Source: Acidimicrobiales bacterium (lineage in GTDB: Bacteria; Actinomycetota; Acidimicrobiia; Acidimicrobiales; Poriferisodaliceae). Taken from it: a DNA stretch of 5,328 nucleotides. Made by a program: the position numbers and the translations under genes. The stretch is from NCBI GenBank assembly GCA_020631315.1, contig JAHDHM010000269.1, forward strand, positions 1 through 5,328. Direction: 5' to 3'. Under the pieces are notes generated by a model. The model was not told the DNA's origin. It saw only the letters and a program-made list of their open reading frames with translations, and did no database searches. Below are positions 1 through 5,328 of this stretch, in pieces (position 1 is the stretch's first letter; every line of letters begins with the position of its first letter).

Positions 1-399
1 ATGAACGTCGAACTCGTCTCTCCCGAGACCGTGCTGTGGTCGGGCGACGCCACCCAGGTGCTCGCGCGCACCCTCGACGGTGACATCGCCTTCCTGCCCG
101 GTCACGCGCCGTTCATCGGTGCCCTCGACATCGGCGAAGTCCGCATCTGGCCGACCGAAGGTGACGTCGTGACCTTCGCCGTGCACGGCGGATTCGTGGA
201 GGTCAGCGGTGCCTCGGTGTCGGTCCTGTCCGACGTTGCCGAGATGTCGACCGACATCGATGTCGCCCGGGCTCAGGAAGCTCGGTCTCGTGCCGAGGCC
301 GCTGTGGCAGCCGACGACGGGGACGCTGACGCCAAGGCGGCGTTGAAGCGTGCCCAGACCCGTCTGGCTGCGGCTGGCGTCAGCGCTGCCGCACACTGA
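1..399 (+). CDS. atpC: F1Fo ATP synthase epsilon subunit
   Basis: Epsilon is part of the central rotor stalk of F1; it links gamma to the c-ring and can inhibit ATP hydrolysis. The 132-residue protein has the family's two parts. The first is an N-terminal beta-sandwich (about residues 1-83) with the hallmark block FLPGHAPFIGAL at 31-42, VHGGFVEV at 61-68 and VLSDVAE at 75-81. The second is a C-terminal helical hairpin (about 85-124) rich in Ala, Arg and Glu. Length fits the family (about 130-140 aa). The ATG lies exactly at the window edge, so no ribosome binding site is visible and the true start could be a few codons further upstream, as some homologues have a slightly longer N-terminus. 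It is normally the last atp gene (after atpD). The convergent hisI and the hairpin just after its stop support an operon end here. Family call is secure; only the start is open. Confidence 0.95.
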   Translation: MNVELVSPETVLWSGDATQVLARTLDGDIAFLPGHAPFIGALDIGEVRIWPTEGDVVTFAVHGGFVEVSGASVSVLSDVAEMSTDIDVARAQEARSRAEAAVAADDGDADAKAALKRAQTRLAAAGVSAAAH

Positions 400-424
400 G
401 GTACGGCGGCTTCGGCCGTCTCAG
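396..424. terminator. Bidirectional hairpin between convergent atpC and hisI
   Basis: CTGAG at 396-400 pairs with CTCAG at 420-424, and ACGGC at 403-407 pairs with GCCGT at 415-419. This makes a 10-bp stem with a 2-nt bulge (GT, 401-402) and a loop of GGCTTCG. An alternative inner fold, GGCGGC-TTCG-GCCGTC (405-420, one G-U pair), gives a C(UUCG)G tetraloop, a very stable RNA loop. The atpC stop TGA (397-399) and the hisI stop (421-423 on the minus strand) both lie inside the outer arms. No U-run follows on either strand, so this is not a textbook intrinsic terminator, but U-poor hairpins at gene ends are common in actinobacteria. The terminator role is inferred from structure and from its position between convergent genes. 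Confidence 0.65.
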
Positions 425-822
425 TCGAAGCGAAGCTCGCCACCGGCGATGCGTCGGTAGTAGCACCGTGGCCGGTGTCGGCCATCCGCGCCGACACTGT
501 GGCAAGCGCCTCCGGTGGTGCGTTCGACCAAGTAGAGCAAAGAGTTCTGTTCGCAGTTGACACGTGCCTCGACGAGGCGCAGCGTGTCGCCGGACGTCGC
601 GCCTTTGTGCCATCGCTCCTGGCGGGAGGTGCTGAACAGCACCACCTCGCCGAGCTCCTGTGATTCGACGAGACCGGCTTCGTCGGTGAAGCCGACGAAC
701 AGGACCTCGCCCGTGGTGTGATCCTGGAGCACGACCGGCAGCACCGGCGTCTCCGACGTGCCGACGCGGGCCAGCTTGGACCAGTCGAGCTGCAGCTGCG
801 AGGTCTCCTCCAGGCTGTCCAT
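421..822 (-). CDS. hisI: Phosphoribosyl-AMP cyclohydrolase (variant metal site)
   Basis: HisI opens the adenine ring of phosphoribosyl-AMP to give ProFAR, the third step of histidine biosynthesis, in the cytosol as a metal-dependent dimer. The 133-aa protein is a stand-alone cyclohydrolase with no HisE domain. Visible family blocks are LFVGFTDEAG (41-50), STSRQERWHKGATSG (64-78) and the cysteines C90, C107 and C120. The oddity is in the metal site. The usual D-C-D-x-D motif reads N89-C90-E91-Q92-N93, so the zinc cysteine is kept but all three aspartates normally assigned to magnesium are replaced. The usual KGETSG has Ala75 for Glu. The CHTGxxxC segment is expanded (C107 to C120, 13 positions instead of about 7). 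The ATG at 822 follows the glpX stop by 11 nt and has no Shine-Dalgarno sequence, suggesting translational coupling. The family is clear; activity as a normal HisI is likely but not certain. Confidence 0.88.
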   Translation of the reverse strand: MDSLEETSQLQLDWSKLARVGTSETPVLPVVLQDHTTGEVLFVGFTDEAGLVESQELGEVVLFSTSRQERWHKGATSGDTLRLVEARVNCEQNSLLYLVERTTGGACHSVGADGRHRPRCYYRRIAGGELRFD

Positions 823-833
823 GTGGCCGGAGG

Positions 834-1829
834 CTAGTAGTCGATCGCCGAGTACTGACGCAGCTTGCTCATGTTGTGTTGGGCGGTGTCCCGGCGCACG
901 GTGCCGGACTTGGAGCGCATCACGAGGCTGTCCGTGACGGCGCCACCGCTGTTGAAACGCACACCGCGGAGCAGATCGCCGTCGGTGATGCCGGTCGCAG
1001 CGAAGAACACGTCGTCGCTGCGCACGAGGTCATCTGCGGTGAGAACCTGCGCGATGTCGTAGCCGGCGGCTTCGGCGGCCGCGCGTTCCCTGTCGTTGCG
1101 AGGCCACAGCCGGCCCTGCAGCGCGCCGCCCATGCACTTGAGCGCGGCAGCAGCGATCACACCTTCCGGTGTTCCGCCGACACCCATCATGACATCCGCG
1201 CCGGCAGCTTGGTCGGCCGTGGCGATCGCGCCCGCGACGTCCCCATCGGGAATGAGGCGGATGCGAGCGCCCGTCTCACGTACCTCGGTGATGAGGTCGG
1301 AGTGCCGGTCACGATCGAGGACCACGACGGTCACATCGCGGATGTCCTTCGAGAGCGCCTCCGCGACCGCCTCGACGTTCTCGGTGGCCGAACGGTTGAT
1401 GTCGATCGCATCGGCGGCCATCGGGCCCGCCGCGAGTTTCTCCATGTAGACGCACGGACCCGGGTCGAACATCGTGCCCGCGGGTGAGACCGCGATCACT
1501 GCGATGGCACCGCCACGGCCCAGCGCCGTGAGCGTCGTGCCGTCGATCGGGTCGACGGCGATGTCGGTCTTGGCGCCGGTACCGTCGCCGATCTCCTCAC
1601 CGTTGTAGAGCATCGGCGCTTCGTCCTTCTCGCCCTCGCCGATGATCACCACGCCGGACATGGGGACTGTCCCCAAGACCACGCGCATGGCGTCGACCGC
1701 TGCGCCGTCAGCGCCGATCTTGTCGCCTCGCCCCATCCAACGGGCGGCCGCCAGGGCAGCCGCCTCCGTGGTCCGGACGAGCTCCATCGCGAGGTTCCGG
1801 TCTGGGCGTTCGATCTGTCGTTCCGTCAT
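834..1829 (-). CDS. glpX: Class II fructose-1,6-bisphosphatase
   Basis: It hydrolyses fructose 1,6-bisphosphate to fructose 6-phosphate, the committed step of gluconeogenesis, in the cytosol. The 331-aa length is normal for GlpX. Motifs visible in order: GRGDK (33-37), [11 protein letters not shown] (64-74), the metal/phosphate loop DPIDGTT (93-99), [10 protein letters not shown] (193-202), GVGGTPEGV (216-224) and [12 protein letters not shown] (275-286). By alignment from memory with E. coli GlpX, D36, E65, D93, D96, T98 and E222 occupy the catalytic and metal positions; D96 replaces the Glu of the E. coli loop, as in the mycobacterial enzyme. The tail [10 protein letters not shown]...SAIDY also matches the actinobacterial type. 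The open frame continues upstream to 2183, but the ATG at 1829 is chosen because AGGAG lies 8 nt before it, the family N-terminus begins here, and the extension would run antisense into the J-protein gene. It is first in an apparent glpX-hisI operon, divergent from that gene. Confidence 0.95.
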   Translation of the reverse strand: MTERQIERPDRNLAMELVRTTEAAALAAARWMGRGDKIGADGAAVDAMRVVLGTVPMSGVVIIGEGEKDEAPMLYNGEEIGDGTGAKTDIAVDPIDGTTLTALGRGGAIAVIAVSPAGTMFDPGPCVYMEKLAAGPMAADAIDINRSATENVEAVAEALSKDIRDVTVVVLDRDRHSDLITEVRETGARIRLIPDGDVAGAIATADQAAGADVMMGVGGTPEGVIAAAALKCMGGALQGRLWPRNDRERAAAEAAGYDIAQVLTADDLVRSDDVFFAATGITDGDLLRGVRFNSGGAVTDSLVMRSKSGTVRRDTAQHNMSKLRQYSAIDY

Positions 1830-1837
1830 GACGACGA

Positions 1838-1842
1838 CTCCT
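1838..1842 (-). promoter_or_regulatory. Ribosome binding site of glpX
   Basis: On the minus strand AGGAG lies 8 nt before the ATG at 1829. It is the best Shine-Dalgarno match among the genes of the window and fixes the glpX start against the much longer upstream-open frame. Confidence 0.75.
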
Positions 1843-1980
1843 GTCAGGGGCAGACGTGAAGATCCTGCCCTCCCCCCGTCGGCAGAGCCAGCATCCCCCT
1901 GAGGACCGGCAGCGGCTCGGCCCCAGCGACTCGATCTGACGGTGCGCAGATCAGCGCCTCCGAGGGTGAGGACGATGCAG

Positions 1981-1993
1981 GTACCACGGGTAC
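1981..1993. repeat. Small perfect inverted repeat GTACC-ACG-GGTAC
   Basis: Two 5-nt arms with a 3-nt spacer lie 13 nt before the ATG at 2007 and overlap the candidate -10 box. The position would suit an operator for the J-protein/lhgO operon. At this length it could also be chance, and no regulator gene is nearby to support it. Confidence 0.25.
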
Positions 1994-1996
1994 GTT
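1991..1996 (+). promoter_or_regulatory. Candidate -10 box for a leaderless J-protein transcript
   Basis: TACGTT fits the actinobacterial TANNNT -10 pattern. It ends 7 nt before a GTG (2004) and 10 nt before an ATG (2007), the spacing expected if transcription starts at or next to the start codon. No Shine-Dalgarno sequence precedes these codons, which is consistent with leaderless translation. No -35 element is evident at the matching distance. Confidence 0.3.
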
Positions 1997-2006
1997 GTTG
2001 CTCGTG

Positions 2007-2705
2007 ATGGTCGCCGAGTTCGAGGTCTGGCACTCGCGTCCAGCTGCCCCGACGCGCCGGGTGGCGATCTCCGGTGGCCATCTCCCGGTCGACCCGACAC
2101 CGGGCTACGGCGGCCTCCTCCTCGCGGGCATCGTCGCCTCGTACGCAGAACACCTCGACGATGACCTCGCCGACGACTTCCACTGGCTGCTCCGGGAGCT
2201 AGGAGCAGGCCGCCGTGTGCCGCAGCCCGTCTTGCGTCACCGCCTCCAGGTCGACCGCATCGGCCTCTCCAGTTCGCTGCATCAGCTCGTCATCCGTGAC
2301 GACCGGCTGCGGCTCGATCTGGCCGCCGACGCGCCGCCCCTTCCGCAGATGCTGGCCGTGGCCTACCGGGTGGGCCAGATGCCGGACGCGACACGTCGGT
2401 CCCTCTTCACGCTCATCAGCTCGGCCGCGTCATGGACCGCGGGGCCGTCCGACGACATCTTGTCGTGGCTGACCGGCGTCGACTCCGGCTCCCTGCCGAC
2501 GATGGTCGAGATCGATCCGCTGCAGTGGGCGCTGGAGGTCATGGGACTCGGCGCGGACTCACTTTCCAAGCGGACCGTCCAGCGTCGCTTCAGGACCCTG
2601 CTGCGTGAAGCCCACCCTGACCATGGCGGCGACGAAGCCGGAGCGGCGGAGGAGATCAATCGCCTGAACGCCGCACGTGACATCCTTCTCTCCAGTCACG
2701 CCTGA
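2007..2705 (+). CDS. Protein with a C-terminal J domain, function unknown
   Basis: Counted from the ATG at 2007 the protein has 232 residues. The last 60 or so (about 170-229) look like a J domain: a first helix ([10 protein letters not shown]), a basic helix ([16 protein letters not shown]), the invariant HPD at 203-205 followed by HGGDE, and a final helix ([16 protein letters not shown]). HPD is the motif that stimulates the ATPase of DnaK/Hsp70. There is no Gly/Phe-rich region and no zinc-finger domain, so it would be a class III J-protein. The N-terminal 165 residues match no family I know. They look soluble, mixed alpha/beta, Asp/Arg/Leu-rich, without a signal peptide or membrane helix. 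In-frame starts also exist at TTG 1995, TTG 1998 and GTG 2004, none with a Shine-Dalgarno sequence. It heads an apparent operon, with lhgO 44 nt downstream. The J domain is fairly secure; the client or process is unknown. Confidence 0.8.
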   Translation: MVAEFEVWHSRPAAPTRRVAISGGHLPVDPTPGYGGLLLAGIVASYAEHLDDDLADDFHWLLRELGAGRRVPQPVLRHRLQVDRIGLSSSLHQLVIRDDRLRLDLAADAPPLPQMLAVAYRVGQMPDATRRSLFTLISSAASWTAGPSDDILSWLTGVDSGSLPTMVEIDPLQWALEVMGLGADSLSKRTVQRRFRTLLREAHPDHGGDEAGAAEEINRLNAARDILLSSHA

Positions 2706-2740
2706 CCCGAAACCTGCACCGAGCACACACCGCAGCCGAT

Positions 2741-2744
2741 GGAG
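2741..2744 (+). promoter_or_regulatory. Ribosome binding site of lhgO
   Basis: GGAG lies 5 nt before the ATG at 2750, supporting this start. The 44-nt gap after the J-protein gene holds no terminator hairpin that I can see, so the two genes are probably on one transcript. Confidence 0.5.
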
Positions 2745-2749
2745 CAGCG

Positions 2750-3982
2750 ATGAGCACGAACGATCCCTTCATCGACGGTGAACGCACCGATGTCGTCGTG
2801 GTCGGCGCCGGCATCGTCGGCCTCGCGACCACACTGCGTCTGCTCGAACGGCGACCCGATCTGTCGGTCGTGGTGGTCGAGAAGGAGTCCGTGGTCGCGC
2901 TCCACCAGACCGGACACAACTCCGGGGTGCTGCACTCGGGTTTGTACTACGCGCCCGGCTCTCTGAAGGCGACCACCGCCGTCGCCGGCCGCAGCGCGAT
3001 GGTCGAGTTCTGCGAGCAGCACGACATTCCACATGACGTGTGCGGCAAGGTCGTGGTGGCCACCAGGGACGACGAGCTCGACCGCCTCGCCGAACTGTTC
3101 CGGCGCTCGGACGCCAACGGTGTGCCGGCGCGCATGATCGACCTCGATGAGCTCGCCGAGCTGGAGCCGCATGCGGCCGGCATCGCCGCGATGCACGTCG
3201 AGTCCACGGGCATCGTGGACTACGCAGAGGTCTGCCGGACCATGGCCCGTCTGATCATCGACGCTGGTGGTCACATCGCCTACTCGACCAGTGTCGATGC
3301 CATCGAACGTCGCTCGAGTCGCACCATCGTCTCGACCAGCAAGGGCACGCTCGACTGCGACGTCGTCATCAACTGCGGTGGCCTGCACTGCGACACCGTG
3401 GCGGCGAGCGACACCAGTCACTCGACCGATGACGGCACACACATCGTCCCCTTCCGCGGCGAGTACTACGAGATCCGTGGTGAGCGCCGCAGCCTCGTCA
3501 AGAACCTCATCTACCCCGTGCCCGACCCGAGCTTCCCCTTCCTCGGTGTCCACCTGACCCGCATGATGGACGGCTCGGTCCACGCCGGCCCGAACGCCGT
3601 GCTCGCTCTGGCACGCGAGGGCTACCGCTGGCGCGATGTGTCGCTCGAGCAGCTCAAGCAGCACGCCACCGACCGCGGCCTCTGGAAGCTCGGCCGCAAG
3701 TACTGGAAGACCGGAGCAGGCGAGGTCTGGCGTTCGGTCAACAAGGCTGCGTTCGTCACGGCGCTCCAACGTCTGGTGCCGGAGCTCGAGGCCGACGACC
3801 TCGAACACTCGCCTGCCGGGGTCCGTGCCCAGGCACTCCGGCCAGACGGCGCACTCGTCGACGACTTCGCCATTGCCGAGTCGGCAGCCGCGGTGCACGT
3901 CCTCAACGCACCGTCGCCGGCTGCGACCGCGTCCTTGATGATCGGCGCTGCGATCGTCGATCGCGTCGAGCAGCGATGGTGA
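2750..3982 (+). CDS. lhgO: L-2-hydroxyglutarate oxidase (FAD-dependent)
   Basis: LhgO oxidises L-2-hydroxyglutarate to 2-oxoglutarate using FAD; the E. coli enzyme passes electrons to the quinone pool at the membrane. The 410-aa length is close to the family norm. An N-terminal Rossmann FAD fold has DVVVVGAGIVGLATTLRLL (14-32; GAGIVG is the dinucleotide motif), and E44 ends the second strand, where ribose is bound. The block HNSGVLHSGLYYAPGSLK (56-73) is typical of the DAO/LhgO group. IVPFRGEYYEI (232-242) and NLIYPVPDPSFPFLGVHLTR (252-271) are hallmarks of LhgO. The C-terminal FAD segment includes GVRAQALRPDG (357-367) and NAPSPAATASLMIG (386-399). No CsiD or gab genes adjoin it, so glutarate/lysine catabolism is not supported by context. 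A repair role, removing L-2-hydroxyglutarate made by side reactions of dehydrogenases, is a plausible inference. The downstream hydrolase overlaps its stop. Confidence 0.93.
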   Translation: MSTNDPFIDGERTDVVVVGAGIVGLATTLRLLERRPDLSVVVVEKESVVALHQTGHNSGVLHSGLYYAPGSLKATTAVAGRSAMVEFCEQHDIPHDVCGKVVVATRDDELDRLAELFRRSDANGVPARMIDLDELAELEPHAAGIAAMHVESTGIVDYAEVCRTMARLIIDAGGHIAYSTSVDAIERRSSRTIVSTSKGTLDCDVVINCGGLHCDTVAASDTSHSTDDGTHIVPFRGEYYEIRGERRSLVKNLIYPVPDPSFPFLGVHLTRMMDGSVHAGPNAVLALAREGYRWRDVSLEQLKQHATDRGLWKLGRKYWKTGAGEVWRSVNKAAFVTALQRLVPELEADDLEHSPAGVRAQALRPDGALVDDFAIAESAAAVHVLNAPSPAATASLMIGAAIVDRVEQRW

Positions 3983-4563
3983 GCGCCGCTGGCGTCTTCT
4001 TGACGCCGGGCAGCGGAGGCCTCGCCGACCATCGCACGCTGATCGACCTCGACGAGGCACTGGGTGCGCGCGGAGTCGCGGTGCGCCGCTACGACTTCGA
4101 GTACCGGCGCGCCGGCAAGAAGTCACCTGGACGGGCCGACCGCCTCATCGGTGAGTTGGCGGCCGCCGTTCACGACTTCGCCGACGAGCTCGGCGTCGCC
4201 ACCGACCAGATCGTCGCCGGCGGACGGTCCATGGGGGGCCGTGTCGCATCCATGGCCGCTGCCGAGGGGTTGGATCTCGCCGGCCTCGTCCTGCTCAGCT
4301 ATCCGCTGCACCCGCCAGGCAAGCCGGACAAGCTCCGAGTCGACCACTGGCCCGAGCTGACGGCACCATGCCTGTTCGTCAGTGGGGACAACGATCAGTT
4401 CGGCCGACCCGAGGAGTTCGATGCCCACCTCGGGAGCCTCGCAGGCCCGGCGACGACGCTCTGGCTCGACGGTGGCGCACACGACCCGAAACGGGCCGAC
4501 CACCGGGCCGCGATCGTCGGAGCAGTCTCCGACTGGCTGGGCCTCGGTCAACCGGACGTGTGA
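3976..4563 (+). CDS. Alpha/beta hydrolase of the KANL3/Tex30 type
   Basis: A 195-aa single-domain serine hydrolase. The first strand and oxyanion loop are GVFLTPGSGG (6-15). The nucleophile elbow is GGRSMGGRVAS (82-92) with Ser85 in GxSxG. LSYPLHPPGKPDKLR (107-121) is characteristic of bacterial proteins annotated as KANL3/Tex30-like or dienelactone-hydrolase-like. The probable acid is D140 in SGDNDQFG (136-143) and the catalytic His is H169 in DGGAHD. The triad thus appears complete. There is no lid domain, signal peptide or membrane segment, so a small cytosolic hydrolase is expected; the substrate is unknown. The ATG at 3976 overlaps the last 7 nt of lhgO, and a GTG at 3979 would give a 4-nt GTGA overlap; either implies translational coupling. 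No good Shine-Dalgarno is present. The 3' end overlaps the convergent transporter gene by 16 nt. Fold is confident, function is not. Confidence 0.85.
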   Translation: MVSAAGVFLTPGSGGLADHRTLIDLDEALGARGVAVRRYDFEYRRAGKKSPGRADRLIGELAAAVHDFADELGVATDQIVAGGRSMGGRVASMAAAEGLDLAGLVLLSYPLHPPGKPDKLRVDHWPELTAPCLFVSGDNDQFGRPEEFDAHLGSLAGPATTLWLDGGAHDPKRADHRAAIVGAVSDWLGLGQPDV

Positions 4564-5328
4564 TCGTCCGGGTGGAGCTCGTCGAGCTGACGACCCGTCG
4601 TCTCCGGCAGCCACCACCACGCAAAGGCAGCGCCGAGGAGTGGCGCGATCCAGGCGACTGCGATCACCGAACCCAGCGAATCCCACCGGTCGCCGAGGGC
4701 ACCCACGGTCAACAACCCGACCACCGACCCACTCACCGCGGCGATGGTGACCCACCCCGCAGCCTGGGTCCTGATCCTCGAGGGAAACAGCTCGCCTCGG
4801 TACACACCGAGCGCCGGCAAGAGGCCGCTCGACACCACTGCGGCGACCAAGGCCAGACACCACATGGCCACACCAGTGGCGTTGAAGAAGGCCGTCAGGG
4901 AGCCAAGTCCGACCACCGTTGCCGCCACGATGACCAGCTTCCGGCCGAATGCGTCGGCCAAGCGACCGGCGATCAACAGCCCCAGCCCGCCCGGCGTCAC
5001 GGTCGTCGTGACGAACAGGGTGATCTGCCACGCGTCGAACCCTCGCTCGTCGCGTAGGTACTCGCTGCGGAACTGGTCGATCGGGGAGAGGTAGAGCTGG
5101 AACGCGAACGCCAACAGCATCAACCCGGCCAGCTGTGCCCGATGGTCACGCAGCGGCGGCCGTTCGGCCTCCGGATCGAACCAACGAGACTCCGGGAGGT
5201 GCCGATGCAGGCTCCAGGCGAGCGGGACCAGCACGATCGGGACGAGGAGCACGAGTCGCCATGAACGTGCGTCGAGGTCGGCGAGTGGCAGTACCCACAG
5301 CACCATGCCCGCGCCCAACGCTGCCGCC
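4548..5328 (-). CDS. Major facilitator superfamily transporter, N-terminus outside window
   Basis: The frame stays open to the right edge and reads through a TTG at 5316-5318, which is an internal Leu rather than a start. About 260 residues are visible, apparently from transmembrane helix 5 to the C-terminus. Counted from that TTG codon, hydrophobic segments are roughly 1-12, 20-36, 62-80, 97-118, 127-145, 149-172, 185-207 and 215-237. LPESRW (41-46), just after helix 6, resembles the PESPRW motif of sugar porters. DAFGRK (122-127) is the second-half copy of the D-x-G-R-R loop motif. GELFPSRIRTQAAG (175-188) and PETTGRQLDEL (238-248) are also typical of sugar-porter/SV2-like transporters. The missing part would be helices 1-4 on the right. 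It is an inner-membrane secondary transporter; the substrate cannot be told. It is convergent with the hydrolase, and no terminator hairpin is obvious in the overlap. Confidence 0.87.
   Translation of the reverse strand, partial: AAALGAGMVLWVLPLADLDARSWRLVLLVPIVLVPLAWSLHRHLPESRWFDPEAERPPLRDHRAQLAGLMLLAFAFQLYLSPIDQFRSEYLRDERGFDAWQITLFVTTTVTPGGLGLLIAGRLADAFGRKLVIVAATVVGLGSLTAFFNATGVAMWCLALVAAVVSSGLLPALGVYRGELFPSRIRTQAAGWVTIAAVSGSVVGLLTVGALGDRWDSLGSVIAVAWIAPLLGAAFAWWWLPETTGRQLDELHPDDHTSG

Larger units (their letters stand above)
1830..2006. promoter_or_regulatory. Divergent intergenic region between glpX and the J-protein gene
   Basis: This is the only sizeable gene-free stretch and must hold the promoters for both divergent transcription units. 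On the glpX side, a 6-bp inverted repeat (GGGCAG at 1848-1853, CTGCCC at 1865-1870, 11-nt loop) lies in the probable mRNA leader just ahead of the ribosome binding site. I see no convincing TANNNT box for glpX. On the J-protein side there is a perfect GTACC-ACG-GGTAC repeat (1981-1993), a TACGTT box (1991-1996) and a 10-codon open frame (1975-2007). No riboswitch consensus was recognised. Confidence 0.5.

Noticed and set aside
876..1487. 203-codon plus-strand open frame opposite glpX
   Set aside because: It lies wholly inside glpX on the other strand; low-complexity Arg/His/Asp-rich composition and no family match.
1830..2183. 118-codon N-terminal extension of the glpX frame
   Set aside because: It runs antisense through the divergent promoter region and the J-protein gene, has no family similarity, and the ATG at 1829 has a good ribosome binding site and matches the GlpX N-terminus.
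2696..4126. 476-codon open frame on the minus strand opposite lhgO
   Set aside because: It is a shadow of a well-recognised lhgO plus the start of the hydrolase; its Arg/Asp/Val-rich translation has no recognisable domain and reflects GC-rich codon bias.
4576..4588. AGCTCG-T-CGAGCT palindrome near the 3' end of the transporter gene
   Set aside because: It is inside coding sequence and is explained by Leu/Asp/Glu codons; no U-run and no position that makes it a clear terminator.
4123..5057. Long open frames on both strands across the hydrolase and the transporter
   Set aside because: They conflict with the clear hydrolase triad on the plus strand and the membrane helices on the minus strand, and their translations are Arg/Pro/Ser-rich noise.
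5316..5318. TTG as the start codon of the transporter
   Set aside because: The frame remains open to the window edge and the sequence begins in the middle of a membrane helix, so the gene continues beyond the window.

Overview
The window is high-GC bacterial DNA, densely packed with genes on both strands. The GlpX sequence ends in a SAIDY tail and shares other blocks with mycobacterial class II fructose bisphosphatases. The ATP synthase epsilon subunit is also of actinobacterial character. I infer an actinomycetote, possibly an Acidimicrobiia/Ilumatobacter-like lineage; the phylum is fairly likely, the class is only a guess. I see no mobile element, CRISPR array, tRNA, rRNA or integrated phage, and codon and base use look uniform throughout.

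Layout: (1) Positions 1-399, plus strand: atpC, the last gene of an ATP synthase operon whose other genes would lie upstream of the window. (2) Positions 421-1829, minus strand: glpX then hisI, 11 nt apart, transcribed towards atpC. A compact inverted repeat at 396-424 contains both stop codons of the convergent atpC/hisI pair and is the likely shared terminator. (3) Positions 1830-2006: a short divergent regulatory region. (4) Positions about 2007-4563, plus strand: three closely packed genes for a C-terminal J-domain protein of unknown role, the FAD enzyme LhgO (L-2-hydroxyglutarate oxidase) and a small alpha/beta hydrolase of the KANL3/Tex30 type. The last two overlap by 7 nt. (5) Positions 4548-5328, minus strand: the C-terminal two thirds of a major facilitator superfamily transporter that runs off the right edge and overlaps the hydrolase tail to tail by 16 nt.

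The genes are mostly core metabolism: ATP synthesis, gluconeogenesis, one histidine biosynthesis step and metabolite repair. The plus-strand cluster is the least ordinary part. A J-protein with about 165 residues of unrecognised N-terminal sequence leads an apparent operon with a metabolite-repair oxidase and a hydrolase of unknown substrate. The other notable point is that HisI keeps its three zinc cysteines but has replaced all three aspartates of its metal-binding DCDxD motif and carries extra residues between the last two cysteines. I did not find a convincing new multi-gene system.
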